A stretch of DNA of 6,007 bases from an uncultured Phascolarctobacterium sp. Lineage in GTDB: Bacteria > Bacillota > Negativicutes > Acidaminococcales > Acidaminococcaceae. The DNA lies in the NCBI RefSeq assembly GCF_905212365.1, contig NZ_CAJMEH010000083.1:1-6007 (forward strand). Direction: 5' to 3'. A program made the translations under genes and the position numbers. The notes below the pieces were generated by a model, which did no database searches, was not told the DNA's origin, and worked only from the letters and a program-made list of their open reading frames with translations. The stretch's first letter is position 1; every line of letters starts with the position of its first letter. This document shows positions 6,000-6,007 of the stretch, piece by piece.

Positions 6000-6007
6000 A
6001 AAATAGG

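Noticed and set aside
5826..6007. Stop-free + strand frame from ATG 5826 to the right edge (about 60 codons)
   Set aside because: No ribosome-binding site precedes it, it reads straight through three hairpins including a clear terminator, and the product resembles nothing I know.
1..6007. CRISPR array, tRNA, rRNA or insertion sequence
   Set aside because: I saw no regularly spaced repeats, no tRNA-like TTC-arm motif in a plausible context, and no transposase-like protein in any frame.

Overview
The window looks like chromosomal DNA from a Firmicute, and I favour the Negativicutes (an Acidaminococcaceae or Phascolarctobacterium-like gut anaerobe). The reasons are the comEC-holA gene pair, strong Shine-Dalgarno sites with TTG/GTG starts, hairpin-plus-U-tract terminators, and the style of the long glutamine synthetase. 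The phylum is a fairly safe inference; the genus is a guess. All five protein genes lie on the + strand.

Bases 1-3658 form a tightly packed run that is probably one operon. It begins with the 3' part of comEC, the inner-membrane channel for DNA uptake; its 5' end is outside the window. A compact toxin-antitoxin module follows: a Gp49/HigB-type RelE-superfamily toxin at 1964-2335 and an XRE-family HTH antitoxin at 2319-2627. Next comes holA, the delta subunit of the DNA polymerase III clamp loader. The comEC-holA pair is a familiar neighbourhood in Firmicutes, and here the toxin-antitoxin pair is wedged between the two. The antitoxin overlaps the toxin's 3' end, and its own last codons overlap the start of holA. 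The module is visibly AT-richer than comEC, which suggests it was acquired.

Bases 3659-3825 are a regulatory interval. They hold a good sigma-70-type promoter (TGGACA, 17 bases, TATAAT), then almost at once a long hairpin with a T-rich tail that could act as an attenuator or terminator, then a Shine-Dalgarno site. A second small hairpin encloses the apparent TTG start codon of the next gene.

Bases 3826-5751 encode a long (about 635-641 residue) glutamine synthetase. It has a GSI-like catalytic core and a C-terminal extension of nearly 200 residues, which ends in a helical segment resembling a UVR motif. It would provide ammonium assimilation into glutamine and appears to be transcribed from its own promoter.

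Bases 5752-6007 contain no convincing gene. They hold four hairpins: a glutamine synthetase terminator, two related inverted repeats that look like minus-strand terminators, and a GNRA-loop terminator followed immediately by an extended -10 promoter at the right edge.

I see no CRISPR array, tRNA, rRNA, insertion sequence or clearly unprecedented system. The points most worth a second look are the toxin-antitoxin insertion in front of an essential replication gene, the two-hairpin glutamine synthetase leader, and the glutamine synthetase C-terminal extension.
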